Assembly: GCF_008017535.1 (NCBI RefSeq)
Contig: NZ_VRUA01000003.1
Location: forward strand, 248,001-312,000
DNA length: 64,000 nucleotides
Direction of reading: 5' to 3'
Source of the DNA: Ottowia flava
Lineage (GTDB): Bacteria > Pseudomonadota > Gammaproteobacteria > Burkholderiales > Burkholderiaceae_C
Under the pieces are notes generated by a model. The model searched no databases. It had not been told where the DNA came from and saw only the letters and a program-made list of their open reading frames with translations. The translations under genes were made by a program, and so were the position numbers. Of this stretch, positions 37,330 to 45,834 are shown in pieces; position 1 is the stretch's first letter, and each line of letters opens with the position of its first letter.

Positions 37330-37842
37330 ATGCGTGAACCCTCCTTGAGGCAGCCCAAGACGCTGGACGACATGGTGTTGTATCGGCTCTGGCACCTCAA
37401 CGCGCGCGCAGGCCGGCTCGTGATGCGCATGTGCGAAGCCGATTTCGGTGTGACGCGACGCGAATGGCGCCTCATGTCCTATCTGGCGCGGCACGATGGC
37501 GTGCTGCCCTCTGAACTGGCGGACTACGCTGCCCTGGATCGCGCGCGGACATCGCGCGCCGTGAGCAGCCTGGTGGACAAACACCTTGTGCGGCGCCAGC
37601 CGCGGCCGCACAACCGCCGCGAGGTCGTGCTCACGCTGACGGAAACGGGGCGCGATTTGCACGACCGACTCTTGCCGCGTGTCGCGGCGATCAACGGGCA
37701 ACTCATGTCGGCGCTGAGCGCCCAGGAAGCAGCCACACTGGCCGAACTGCTGCAGCGCCTCAAGAACCAGGCCGACAACATGGCTTCAGAGGCGTTGGGC
37801 GCCGCAGCGCACGGACCGGGTCCGGACCGCGCGGTGGATTGA
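37330..37842 (+). CDS. MarR-family transcriptional regulator
   Basis: A 170-residue winged-helix regulator. The DNA-binding part includes REWRLMSYLARHDGVLPSELADYAALDRARTSRAVSSLVDKHLV at about 40-83, and the wing PRPHNRREVVLTLTETGRDL at about 88-107; flanking helices form the dimer. It is divergent from the Bug-Bug-sulfatase genes with 94 bp between, so it likely represses them and responds to their substrate. The ligand is unknown. Confidence 0.87.
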   Translation: MREPSLRQPKTLDDMVLYRLWHLNARAGRLVMRMCEADFGVTRREWRLMSYLARHDGVLPSELADYAALDRARTSRAVSSLVDKHLVRRQPRPHNRREVVLTLTETGRDLHDRLLPRVAAINGQLMSALSAQEAATLAELLQRLKNQADNMASEALGAAAHGPGPDRAVD

Positions 37843-37873
37843 AAGCTTCGTGCCACTCGTCCTTCGGCGCATG

Positions 37874-37899
37874 AAAAAGCCCCGCCTCGGCGGGGCTTG
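37874..37899 (-). terminator. Rho-independent terminator of the DUF883 gene
   Basis: The minus strand has the stem AAGCCCCGCC-GA-GGCGGGGCTT followed by T-rich sequence (TTTTT counting the stem end). It lies between convergent genes and may also stop the MarR transcript. Confidence 0.8.
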
Positions 37900-37934
37900 G
37901 CGACCGCGCGATGCGGCCACTCAGGCAGTCGGCA

Positions 37935-38324
37935 TCAGCGACGGCGGCCCAGCAGCATTGCGACCAGCGCACCGGCAGCAGCGGCGATCGCCATGGACTT
38001 GAGCGGCTGCTCAGACACGTAGGCGCTGGTGCGATCCGCGTATTCGTTGACTTTGTCGCGCGTCTGATCGGCGGTCTGGGCGCAAGCGGCCTTGCCTCGC
38101 GCGGCCATGTCCTGCACACGCGAGGACACGGCGTCAATCGCCGGCTTGATGTCTTCGCGCAGCGTGCGAACCTTGGCATCTGCCTTGTCCAACGCATCGT
38201 TGGCGAAGCTGCGCGCCGATTCAACGCCGCGCTCTGCCTTGTCGGCCATGCGTTCGGTCGCATCGACGGCGTCATCCGCCAGTTTGTGGATCGTGTGTTC
38301 GGCCTTGCTGGAAGTGGTGTTCAT
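37935..38324 (-). CDS. DUF883 family protein (second copy)
   Basis: A 129-residue protein. A long charged helical region (residues 5-100; many Ala, Asp, Lys and repeated VxxxAxKxxR-like heptads) is followed by the family C-terminal anchor (EQPLKSMAIAAAAGALVAMLLGRRR). The start ATG 38324 has AGGA upstream; the open frame extends to 38438 but is Pro/Arg-rich and not conserved-looking. Like the copy at 27.4 kb it should sit on the inner membrane by its C-terminus. It is monocistronic, closed by a hairpin. Confidence 0.83.
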   Translation of the reverse strand: MNTTSSKAEHTIHKLADDAVDATERMADKAERGVESARSFANDALDKADAKVRTLREDIKPAIDAVSSRVQDMAARGKAACAQTADQTRDKVNEYADRTSAYVSEQPLKSMAIAAAAGALVAMLLGRRR

Positions 38325-38443
38325 GAGCATTCCTAGGATGGATGGGTCGGGTCGGGGTGCTGGCGCGCGTTTGCCATGAAAGCCGCGCCGCACACCAGCG
38401 CTGTCAAGCAGGTTAGCCGAAAAACAGCCGTGCCGCATCGTCC

Positions 38444-39922
38444 TCAGGCGGGCGTGGATGTCCGCGTTTGGTTGTCGTCGGTGTAGGAATCGGATGACAG
38501 GTGCATCTCGTCCATGGCGCTGGCCAGTTCTTCCTGTGGCTTGCGCTGCTGGCGCGGGATGGTTGCAGTAATCCGCGTGCCGCGGCCCGGCGCTGAAGAC
38601 ACATCCAGCCGGCCGCCACAGGCCTCAATACGGTGGCGCATGCCAACCAGGCCATGCGATGCTTGTGGCACGATGGCCGGGTCGAAACCGGTGCCGTCGT
38701 CAGACACAGAGACTTCCACGTGGTAGACGTAGTTCTTGAGTGTGACCGACACCCGAGAAGCTTGAGCGTATTTTCCGATGTTCGTCAACGATTCCTGCAC
38801 CATGCGGTAGATCGTGAGATCGCTCGCCTCGTTGAGGTCGACAGGCTCCAACGCGCTGTCAACCTCGAGGCGCGAGCGTTCTCCGAACTCGCGCAGCAGG
38901 ATGTCGAGCGAAGCCACCAGGCCCAGGTTGGACAAGGATGAGGGCCGCAGGTCTTCGATGATCCGGCGCTTGAGGGCAATGCCCTGATTCAGCGTTTCAG
39001 TCAGGTGCTTGAGGCGGTTGATCAATTCCGGCGCATCGGGTGGCAGGCGCGACTTGAGGCGCGCCACATCCAGTTTGGCCGCCGTCAGCAGCGCCCCCAG
39101 TTCGTCGTGCAGTTCACGTGCCAGGTGAGCACGTTCGTCTTCCACCGCCTGCTGGAGGTGGGTGGCCAACTCTGTCAGGCGGGCTGTGCGTTCCTGCACC
39201 TGCGATTCCAGTGCATCGCGCTCGGCCTCCAGTGATCGGTTGTATTCCTCGTCGTTGCGCTGCATCTGGCGTGTCTGCTGCGTGTAGAGCACGAAGGCGA
39301 ACAGCGCGGCCAGAATGCCGGCCGCCAGGCCAAATCGGGTCACGTTCAGGAGCCGGAAGACTTCCTGGCGGCTGCGCTCCACCTGCGACGTCGCAGAGGC
39401 GACCAAGCTGGTGCCCAAGGCGCGCGTGCGCTCCATCTCCTCAAGGCCCACGTTGGTGCTGATCACGAAATTGACCGCATCCAGCTTGTTCTGCTCATGC
39501 AGGCGAATGGTCAATTCCATTTCGCCAAACTTCTGCGACACCGTCTTGGTCAGCTCAGCTGCCTGCTGCCGCACGCCTTTGTCCAGCGCCACCGCGGCAT
39601 CGAGTCGACGCACCAGCGACTCGACCTCCTGCTTGGAGCGCCGGTAAGGTCCGAGATAGGCCTTGTCGGAAGTGAGCACGTAGCCGCGTTGCGCCGACTC
39701 GGCGAGCGCGAGTTCGCGCAGAAGTGTGTTGACCGTGGTCAACGTCTCGTTGGCAAGGCGCACGGACTGCAATGCGGATGCCGTCTGCACGTGGGCACTC
39801 TCGTTGACCAGCAACATGGCGCCCGCGCAGGAGAAGCCCACCACCAAGGCGACCCGCATGCGGCGGCTAAGTTGCGCGAAGGGCGACCCCGTAGGGCGCT
39901 TGAAAAGTGTTTTCAATGACAT
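38444..39922 (-). CDS. CHASE3-domain sensor histidine kinase (NarL/DegS type)
   Basis: A 492-residue membrane kinase. Helix 1 lies at about 20-40, a periplasmic CHASE3 domain at 45-195 (ELALAESAQRGYVLTSDKAYLGPY), helix 2 near 198-216, then a coiled coil. The HisKA_3 dimerisation domain follows with the phospho-His in HLARELHDELGALLTAAKL near 275-293. The HATPase has SLTNIGKYAQAS, DDGTGFDP and HGLVGMRHRIEACGG. ATG 39922 is the chosen start. It is divergent from a NarL-type regulator gene 75 bp away, its probable partner. The signal is unknown. Confidence 0.88.
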   Translation of the reverse strand: MSLKTLFKRPTGSPFAQLSRRMRVALVVGFSCAGAMLLVNESAHVQTASALQSVRLANETLTTVNTLLRELALAESAQRGYVLTSDKAYLGPYRRSKQEVESLVRRLDAAVALDKGVRQQAAELTKTVSQKFGEMELTIRLHEQNKLDAVNFVISTNVGLEEMERTRALGTSLVASATSQVERSRQEVFRLLNVTRFGLAAGILAALFAFVLYTQQTRQMQRNDEEYNRSLEAERDALESQVQERTARLTELATHLQQAVEDERAHLARELHDELGALLTAAKLDVARLKSRLPPDAPELINRLKHLTETLNQGIALKRRIIEDLRPSSLSNLGLVASLDILLREFGERSRLEVDSALEPVDLNEASDLTIYRMVQESLTNIGKYAQASRVSVTLKNYVYHVEVSVSDDGTGFDPAIVPQASHGLVGMRHRIEACGGRLDVSSAPGRGTRITATIPRQQRKPQEELASAMDEMHLSSDSYTDDNQTRTSTPA

Positions 39923-39997
39923 GACAGGTGCGACTAAGATACCCGAACAACGAATACCGTCGCAGCGTTCGCGACACAGTCCATTTCCGGAGGCGTG

Positions 39998-40630
39998 ATG
40001 ATCAGAGTCGGCATTGTGGATGACCATGCCATTGTTAGATCGGGGCTCAAGCAGTTTTTTTCAGAGCACGTGGATTTGCGCGTCGTCGGCGAAGCCGCCA
40101 GCGGGCGTGAGGCGATTGATCTGGTGCGCACGACCGAGATGGATGTGCTTGTCATGGATTTGTCCATGCCCGGCCAGAGCGGCATCGATGCCTTGGCCAT
40201 GATCAGGGCCAAGGCCCCGGACGTGGGCATATTGATACTTTCTGGGTATCCGGAAGAACATTACGCCATGAACCTGATTCGTCAGGGCGCGAGCGGATAC
40301 TTGAACAAGGAATGCGACCCCGGCGAAATCGTCGAGGCCATCCGCACCATCGCGCTTGGCAAGCGCTACATCACGCCCACCGTTGCCGAGTTGCTGGCGC
40401 AACAACTCAATCGCAAGAACGACGCCTTGCCGCATGAGCATCTGTCGGAGCGCGAGTTTCAGGTGTTCTTGAAACTCGCCAAGGGTCAGACAGCGGGCGA
40501 CATTGCCGAAGCGTTGTCGCTGTCCGTGAAGACGGTCAGCACTTACCGAACTCGACTGATGGAGAAGATGGCACTGAGCTCCAACAGCGATCTGACCTAT
40601 TACGCGCTGAAGAACAATCTCATCGACTAA
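39998..40630 (+). CDS. NarL/FixJ-family response regulator
   Basis: A 210-residue regulator. Its receiver domain (residues 1-120) has the acidic pair D8 D9, phospho-acceptor D54 (VLVMDLSMPG) and a conserved Lys in SGYLNKECDP. A LuxR-type HTH occupies about 145-205 (LSEREFQVFLKLAKGQTAGDIAEALSLSVKTVSTYRTRLMEKM). ATG 39998 has GGAGG at ideal spacing. Divergent pairing with the CHASE3 kinase suggests a two-component system. Target genes are unknown; the shared 75-bp promoter region is a plausible autoregulated site. Confidence 0.9.
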   Translation: MIRVGIVDDHAIVRSGLKQFFSEHVDLRVVGEAASGREAIDLVRTTEMDVLVMDLSMPGQSGIDALAMIRAKAPDVGILILSGYPEEHYAMNLIRQGASGYLNKECDPGEIVEAIRTIALGKRYITPTVAELLAQQLNRKNDALPHEHLSEREFQVFLKLAKGQTAGDIAEALSLSVKTVSTYRTRLMEKMALSSNSDLTYYALKNNLID

Positions 40631-40671
40631 GTTTTGGCGGCGATGCAAGGAAAGATACCGCCGATGACAAG

Positions 40672-40703
40672 CAAAAAAAAGACGCCCACGGCGTCTTCGT
40701 TTA
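40672..40703 (-). terminator. Rho-independent terminator of the receiver gene
   Basis: The minus strand has the stem AAGACGCC-GTG-GGCGTCTT running into eight T. It lies between convergent genes and may act in both directions. Confidence 0.82.
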
Positions 40704-40722
40704 GCTGAAGTCACTTGGCGCG

Positions 40723-41115
40723 TCAGTGCGATTTGCCCTGAAGCTCGATACAGAAATCGATCAAGGCATCGATGTCGGTCGACTTGTCGAAAACGGCGTC
40801 CACGCCCAACTGGTTGCACCGGCTGCGGATGTCAGGGGTTGCGTAATTGGTCAGCACCACGACCTTCTGCTCGGCCTTGCGGTCACGGCAAGCTTGTAGC
40901 ACGCCCAACCCGCTGCCCTGCTTGAGAAACAGATCCACGATGGCCAGATCCCACTGACCATCATGGCTGGTCAACCAGCCACTACCTTGCTCTTCGGTTT
41001 CAGCGAAACCGACTGGGGCGATACCCCCGAGTTCTTCGAGTGTTGCGACAAGGTTCTCGCGGATCGTCGGGTTGTCTTCAACAATGTAGGTTCGCACAGA
41101 TCGGTTGCCAGGCAT
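40723..41115 (-). CDS. Stand-alone response regulator receiver protein
   Basis: A 130-residue CheY-like protein with one receiver domain and no output domain. The acidic pocket is E13 D14 (IVEDNPTIRE), the phospho-acceptor is D61 (LAIVDLFLKQGSG), and the switch Thr and Lys lie in VVLTNYAT and VFDKSTD. It converges with the NarL-type regulator gene 92 bp away. It may take phosphate from the neighbouring CHASE3 kinase or act as a phosphate sink; this is inference from location. Confidence 0.87.
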   Translation of the reverse strand: MPGNRSVRTYIVEDNPTIRENLVATLEELGGIAPVGFAETEEQGSGWLTSHDGQWDLAIVDLFLKQGSGLGVLQACRDRKAEQKVVVLTNYATPDIRSRCNQLGVDAVFDKSTDIDALIDFCIELQGKSH

Positions 41116-41241
41116 TGGGCTCAGTCACAAAGAGTGTCGTGATTGGCCAATGCCCACGACGAGAGTTCTTTGGTGAGAAGTTTAGTTTCCATACCCCGGC
41201 GGGCGTGACAGCAAGCGCGGAGCCTGACTGTAGGAATTTGC

Positions 41242-42003
41242 TTACATCGCGCCCCGGTGCGCTGCGCACACTTCGCATGCCGGCTGCCGAGCAATGCGAA
41301 CTTCAGTGAACTCGGTGCGGCGTGTGTCGACCATGAGAAGTCGCCCCACCATCGAAGCGCCCATGCCGCTCAACAATTTGAGCGCCTCGGTGGCCTCAAG
41401 TGTGCCAACAATGCCCACCAGCGGCGCGAAAACGCCCATCGTCGCGCAACGAACCTCTTCCACCGCCTGCGACGGGGGAAACAGGCAGGCGTAACAGGGC
41501 GACGCTGGATGGGTCGGGTCGAAGACGGTCAGCTGTCCATCGAAGCCGATCGCCGAGCCCGACACCAGCGGTGTCCCAGTGCGCACGCAAGCCAGGTTAA
41601 GGGCCTGGCGTGCGGCAAAGTTGTCGCTGCAGTCGATCGCCACATCGGCGTCGGCTGCCAGGACCTGCAGCAAGGCGCTGTCGGCGCGATACTGCACGAT
41701 GTCAACGGTGATCTCCGGATTGATGGCCGCCATGGCCGTGCGGGCGGATTCGACTTTCAGCATCCCCACGCGCGCTTGGGTATGCATGATCTGACGCTGC
41801 AGGTTGGTGAGGTCGACGGTGTCGTCGTCCACCAGCGTGATCCGCCCAACACCGGCACTGGCGAGATACAGCGCGACCGGGGAGCCTAGGCCGCCAGCAC
41901 CCAGAATCAACGCATGTGAGCCCAGCAAGCGTTGCTGGCCCTCGACCCCGAGGTCGTCGAGCAGCACATGCCGAGAGTAGCGAAGCAGTTGCTGGTCGTC
42001 CAT
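41242..42003 (-). CDS. moeB: MoeB/ThiF-family adenylyltransferase
   Basis: E1-like enzyme (253 residues) that adenylates the C-terminus of a small sulfur carrier such as MoaD or ThiS. The ATP motif is LILGAGGLGSPVALYLASAGVG at about 33-54, followed by VDDDTVDLTNLQRQ. Zinc Cys pairs are CYACLF and CEVCAAH, and the Cys in VRCATMGVFAPLVGIVG fits MoeB. It has no rhodanese domain. A GTG at 42033 in frame is an alternative start. It lies 46 bp after ctpA on the same strand. The MoeB or ThiF role cannot be separated by sequence reading alone. Confidence 0.85.
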   Translation of the reverse strand: MDDQQLLRYSRHVLLDDLGVEGQQRLLGSHALILGAGGLGSPVALYLASAGVGRITLVDDDTVDLTNLQRQIMHTQARVGMLKVESARTAMAAINPEITVDIVQYRADSALLQVLAADADVAIDCSDNFAARQALNLACVRTGTPLVSGSAIGFDGQLTVFDPTHPASPCYACLFPPSQAVEEVRCATMGVFAPLVGIVGTLEATEALKLLSGMGASMVGRLLMVDTRRTEFTEVRIARQPACEVCAAHRGAM

Positions 42004-42048
42004 GGCGTCGGGCCGCCGGGCGCGTTCGGCCACCCGGCTTTCGAAGGC

Positions 42049-43485
42049 TTACTCGTCTTCTTTCGGCGGTTCCTTGCGCTCGACCAGCGTCGTGCTCGCC
42101 TTGACCGGCTGGCCCTTGAGCTTGTTCAGCGCCTGCTGCAACTGGAAGTCCTTGTCGCTGCCGTATTCGGGCAGGCGGCGCTCCGACGCGGGTTTGCGCG
42201 ACTCTTCTTCCAACCGCTTCAGCGCAGCCTCGCGTTCCTTCTCCAGCGCAGGATCCTTCTTGTCCGGCTCGCTGCCTGCCAGGTGTTTTTCCAGATCTGC
42301 CTCGCGCATGCGGAGCACGGCATAGGGGCTGCCCTCGGCGGTGTCGTCGATCATGATGTCGGGCACGATGCCCTTGGCCTGGATCGTCTTGCCGCTGGGC
42401 GTGTAGTAGCGCGCGGTGGTGATCTTCAGCGCCGTATCGGGGCCGAGCGGGCGCACGGTCTGCACCGAGCCCTTGCCGAACGTCTGGCTACCCATGACGA
42501 CGGCACGCTTATGGTCCTGCAGCGCGCCGGCGACGATTTCGCTGGCAGAGGCAGAGCCTTCGTTCACCAGCACGACCATCGGCACGGTCTTGAGGGCAGC
42601 CGGCAATCGCTTGAGCGGATCGGCGCCGCGGCGGCGCATGTAATCGTCGGGGCGCGCCTTGTAGATCGCCTTGCTTTCCTCGATCTGGCCGTTGGTCGAC
42701 ACCACGGTCACGCCTTCGGGCAGGAACGCTGCCGATACCGCCACGGCCGCATCCAACAAACCGCCCGGGTCGTTGCGCAGGTCCAGCACGATGCCCTTCA
42801 CGTTGGGGTTGCGCTTGTAGACGTCTTCCAGCTTGGTGACGAAGTCGTCCACCGTGCGCTCCTGGAACTGCGACAGGCGCAGCCAGACGTAGCCAGGTTC
42901 CACCACCTTGACCTTCACCGACTGCGTGCGGATCTCTTCGCGCGTGATGCTGACCGGGAAGGTGCGGTTCTCGTCGCGGCGCAGGATCGTCAGGCGCACC
43001 GAAGTACCAGGCTCGCCGCGCATGCGCTTGACGGCTTCATTCAGCGTCAGCCCCTTCACCGGGGTGTCGTCCACACGGGTGATGAGATCGCCCGGCTTCA
43101 GGCCGGCGCGGTCGGCGGGCGAGCCTTCAATGGGCGAGACCACGCGCACCAGCCCGTCTTCCTGCGTAATCTCGATGCCTACCCCGACGAATCGACCGGT
43201 CGTGCCTTCGCGGAATTCCTTGAAGCTTTTCTTGTCGAAGTACTGCGAATGCGGATCGAGGCTGGACACCATGCCGGAGATGGCGTCGGTGATCAGCTTC
43301 TTCTCATCCACCGGCTCGACGTAATCAGACTTGACCATGCCGAACACCGCCGCCAACTGCTGCAACTCTTCCAGAGGCAAGGGCGCCACTGCGCCTCGCG
43401 CCACGGTTTGCAGCGACACGGTGGTCAACGCGCCGGCCAGGGCGCCTACAGCTATCCAACCGGCAATTTTGGTTTTTTGACTCAT
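42049..43485 (-). CDS. ctpA: Carboxyl-terminal processing protease (S41 family)
   Basis: A 478-residue periplasmic protease. An N-terminal membrane/signal helix is at residues 6-28. A PDZ domain lies near 95-180 (GRFVGVGIEITQEDG ... GLKPGDLITRVDDTPVKGL). The S41 core includes VKGIVLDLRNDPGGLLDAAV, the catalytic Ser in NEGSASASEIVAGALQDH and Lys in SQTFGKGSVQ. The C-terminal 80 residues are charged and helical. It lies downstream of gpmA on the same strand (gap 118 bp), a pairing common in Betaproteobacteria. Substrates are unknown. Confidence 0.92.
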   Translation of the reverse strand: MSQKTKIAGWIAVGALAGALTTVSLQTVARGAVAPLPLEELQQLAAVFGMVKSDYVEPVDEKKLITDAISGMVSSLDPHSQYFDKKSFKEFREGTTGRFVGVGIEITQEDGLVRVVSPIEGSPADRAGLKPGDLITRVDDTPVKGLTLNEAVKRMRGEPGTSVRLTILRRDENRTFPVSITREEIRTQSVKVKVVEPGYVWLRLSQFQERTVDDFVTKLEDVYKRNPNVKGIVLDLRNDPGGLLDAAVAVSAAFLPEGVTVVSTNGQIEESKAIYKARPDDYMRRRGADPLKRLPAALKTVPMVVLVNEGSASASEIVAGALQDHKRAVVMGSQTFGKGSVQTVRPLGPDTALKITTARYYTPSGKTIQAKGIVPDIMIDDTAEGSPYAVLRMREADLEKHLAGSEPDKKDPALEKEREAALKRLEEESRKPASERRLPEYGSDKDFQLQQALNKLKGQPVKASTTLVERKEPPKEDE

Positions 43486-43603
43486 GGTGAAGACTACGTG
43501 GGGTCCGAACGCCCAATATACAGGGCGGAGAGCTTTCGGTTGTGCGCAGCGACGGAAGTTCCTTCGGGTAAACGTGGGATGCGACCGTCAGGCTCGGGGC
43601 GCG

Positions 43604-44347
43604 TCAGCCCTTGCCCTGGCTGGCCACAGCCGCTGCCGCCGCGGCGGCGGCAGCGGCGTCGCCCAGGTAATAGTGGCGGATCGGCTTCAGGCTGGCGTCC
43701 AGCTCGTACACCAGCGGGATGCCGTTGGGGATGTTCAGGCCGACGATGTCGTCGTCCGAGATGTTGTCTAGGTACTTTACCAGCGCGCGGATGGAATTGC
43801 CGTGCGCCGATACGACCAGGCGTTTGCCGGCCAAGATGGCGGGCGCCATCGATTCGTTCCACAGCGGCATCACGCGCGCCACGGTGTCTTTCAGGCATTC
43901 GGTCAGCGGCACGTCGGACGGGGTCAGTTTCGCGTAGCGCGGGTCGCCGCGTTCGCTGCGCGGGTCGTTGGGCTCCAGCGGCGGCGGCGGGGTGTCGTAG
44001 CTGCGGCGCCAGACCAGCACCTGCTCGTCGCCGTACTGCTTAGCGGTTTCCGCCTTGTTCAGGCCCTGCAGGGCGCCATAGTGGCGCTCGTTCAGGCGCC
44101 AGTGCTTGACCACGGGCAGCCACAGGCGGTCCATTTCGTCCAGGGCCAGGTGCAGGGTGCGGATGGCGCGGGTCAGCACGCTGGTGTAGGCGACGTCGAA
44201 TTCGTAGCCGCCTTCTTTCAGCAGGCGACCGGCCGCGGCGGCTTGGGCGATGCCGGTGGGCGTCAGGTCCACGTCGGTCCAGCCGGTGAAGCGGTTTTCA
44301 AGGTTCCACGTGGATTCACCGTGGCGGATCAGGACAAGCTTGTGCAT
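43604..44347 (-). CDS. gpmA: 2,3-Bisphosphoglycerate-dependent phosphoglycerate mutase
   Basis: Interconverts 3- and 2-phosphoglycerate in glycolysis. The catalytic phospho-His lies in [20 protein letters not shown] at residues 4-23. The second His is in [16 protein letters not shown] near 181-196. [12 protein letters not shown]-type and [14 protein letters not shown] motifs fit dPGM. The length of 247 is standard. The C-terminus ends in a run of about ten Ala followed by VASQGKG, an unusual low-complexity tail. It precedes ctpA on the same strand. Confidence 0.94.
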   Translation of the reverse strand: MHKLVLIRHGESTWNLENRFTGWTDVDLTPTGIAQAAAAGRLLKEGGYEFDVAYTSVLTRAIRTLHLALDEMDRLWLPVVKHWRLNERHYGALQGLNKAETAKQYGDEQVLVWRRSYDTPPPPLEPNDPRSERGDPRYAKLTPSDVPLTECLKDTVARVMPLWNESMAPAILAGKRLVVSAHGNSIRALVKYLDNISDDDIVGLNIPNGIPLVYELDASLKPIRHYYLGDAAAAAAAAAAVASQGKG

Positions 44348-44516
44348 GAAAGGCAGAACTAAAGAGCGAAAGAGCGGGGCGGCGCAGCCGCTGCCGGAAA
44401 GGCCATTCGCACCCCCTGGGCGGGACGCAAACCATCCATTTTAGAATCCTTCCCTGTCCTGCGGCCGCCACGGCCGCGTTTGAAGGACCATTCCATCTGT
44501 TGAGAGGACGTGTGAC

Positions 44517-44924
44517 GTGAGTTTTCTGTTGGCGAACTGGATGCTGATCCTGGTGGCCCTGGCCTCCGGCAGCATGCTGCTGTGGCCCAAGCTGACGGGG
44601 GGCGGCGGCGCCGGCCTGTCGCCGGCGGCGGCGGTGCAACTGATCAACCGCGAGCGCGCGGTGGTGATTGATGTGTGTGAGCCCGCCGAATACGCGGCCG
44701 GCCACGTGAACGGGGCGAAGAACATTCCCCTGGGCGAGCTGGAGGCCAAGCTGCCGGGCGCCGTCAAGAATAAGGCCACGCCGGTGGTGCTGGTGTGCGC
44801 GTCCGGCATGCGCTCGGGCCGCGCCGTGGCGATCGCGCGCAAGCTGGGCTACGACAAGGCCGAATCCCTGGCCGGCGGCCTGAAAAGCTGGCGCGCAGCC
44901 GACCTGCCGGTGGCCAAGGCCTGA
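44517..44924 (+). CDS. Membrane-anchored rhodanese-domain protein
   Basis: A 135-residue protein. Residues 3-20 form a membrane anchor (LLANWMLILVALASGSMLL), followed by a rhodanese domain with the active-site Cys in VVLVCASGMRSGRAVAIARKLG at about 96-117 and the VIDVCEPAEYAAGHVNGAKNIPLGEL core. The start is GTG 44517 with a GAGAGGA site. It is the YibN-type gene usually found with grxC and secB, as here (gpmA divergent; rhodanese-grxC-secB-gpsA order). A sulfur-transfer role is presumed. Confidence 0.9.
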   Translation: MSFLLANWMLILVALASGSMLLWPKLTGGGGAGLSPAAAVQLINRERAVVIDVCEPAEYAAGHVNGAKNIPLGELEAKLPGAVKNKATPVVLVCASGMRSGRAVAIARKLGYDKAESLAGGLKSWRAADLPVAKA

Positions 44925-44961
44925 GCGGCGCACCGCCGCCGAGCCCCATTAAAGGATGCCC

Positions 44962-45225
44962 ATGCAAACCGTCAAGATGTACGCCACCGGCACCTGCCCT
45001 TACTGCATCCGCGCTAAACAGGTGCTGCGCAGCAAGGGCGTGACCGACATTGAAGAGATCCGCGTCGACCTTGACCCCGACCAGCGGGTGAAGATGATGG
45101 AAATCACCGGCCGTCGCACCGTGCCGCAGATCTTCATCGGCGCCACCCACGTGGGCGGCCATGACGATCTGGTTGAGCTGGATCAGCAAGGCGGGCTCGA
45201 TCCGCTGCTGGCCGGCACCGCCTGA
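44962..45225 (+). CDS. grxC: Glutaredoxin 3
   Basis: Dithiol glutaredoxin of 87 residues. The active site CPYC is at about 12-15 (TGTCPYCIRAKQVL), followed by the TVPQIFIG cis-Pro motif and GGHDDLVELDQQGGL for glutathione binding. ATG 44962 sits at good distance from AAAGGA; ATG 44956 is too close to it. It lies between the rhodanese gene and secB in the conserved order and reduces disulfides with glutathione in the cytoplasm. Confidence 0.94.
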   Translation: MQTVKMYATGTCPYCIRAKQVLRSKGVTDIEEIRVDLDPDQRVKMMEITGRRTVPQIFIGATHVGGHDDLVELDQQGGLDPLLAGTA

Positions 45226-45323
45226 CATAATCTCCCGCCATCGCCCCGCGACGGCCGCGCCCATTGGCGCCGGCCGCAGTGGCGAACCGCTTTTCCCTCC
45301 CTTTTCCCTGAATCGAGAAACCC

Positions 45324-45782
45324 ATGGCTGACCAGGATCCCGTCTTCAACATCCAGCGCGTTTACCTCAAAGGCGCTTCGCTGGAGCAACCCAATTCCCC
45401 CGCCATCCTGCTCGAGCAGGAGCAGCCCGCGGTCGACATCAACCTGGGCGTGAACGCCGAGAACGTGGCCGAAGGCGTGTTTGAAGTCACCGTCACCGCC
45501 ACCGTGCAGACCAAGATCCAGGACAAGACCGTGTTCCTGGTCGAATGCCAGCAAGCCGGCATCTTCGAGATCCGCAACATCCCCGAAGACCAGATGGGCG
45601 GCATCATCGGCGTGGCCTGCCCGCAGATCGTCTACCCCTACCTGCGCGGCAACGTGGCCGATTTGATCCAGCGCGGCGGTTTCCCGCCCGTGCATCTGGC
45701 CGAAATCAACTTCCAGGCCATGTACCAGCAGCAGCAGGAAGCCGCGGCGCAAGAAGGCGGCGCCGCCCAGCTGACACAATAA
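45324..45782 (+). CDS. secB: Protein-export chaperone SecB
   Basis: Tetrameric cytoplasmic chaperone for the Sec pathway, 152 residues. SecB hallmarks are [19 protein letters not shown] at about 7-25, the [10 protein letters not shown] strand, and the [32 protein letters not shown] block near 101-132. It has a short acidic/Gln-rich tail. It lies in the conserved cluster rhodanese-grxC-secB-gpsA and precedes gpsA by 49 bp, all of it occupied by a repeat copy. Confidence 0.95.
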   Translation: MADQDPVFNIQRVYLKGASLEQPNSPAILLEQEQPAVDINLGVNAENVAEGVFEVTVTATVQTKIQDKTVFLVECQQAGIFEIRNIPEDQMGGIIGVACPQIVYPYLRGNVADLIQRGGFPPVHLAEINFQAMYQQQQEAAAQEGGAAQLTQ

Positions 45783-45789
45783 ATTTAAG

Positions 45790-45834
45790 CCAAATCGGCC
45801 TCTGGCCCTACGCTGATCTGCGCAGGCAGCTATG
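45790..45834 (-). repeat. Interspersed repeat, copy 11 (abuts the gpsA start)
   Basis: The minus strand reads CATAGCTGCCTGCGCAGA, then TCAGCGTAGGGCCAG and AGGCCGATTTGG. On the plus strand its end GCAGGCAGCTATGA contains the gpsA ATG. Confidence 0.8.

Noticed and set aside
41932-44043. 703-codon open frame antisense to moeB, ctpA and gpmA
   Set aside because: Same low-complexity shadow composition, with no start or ribosome site that makes sense.
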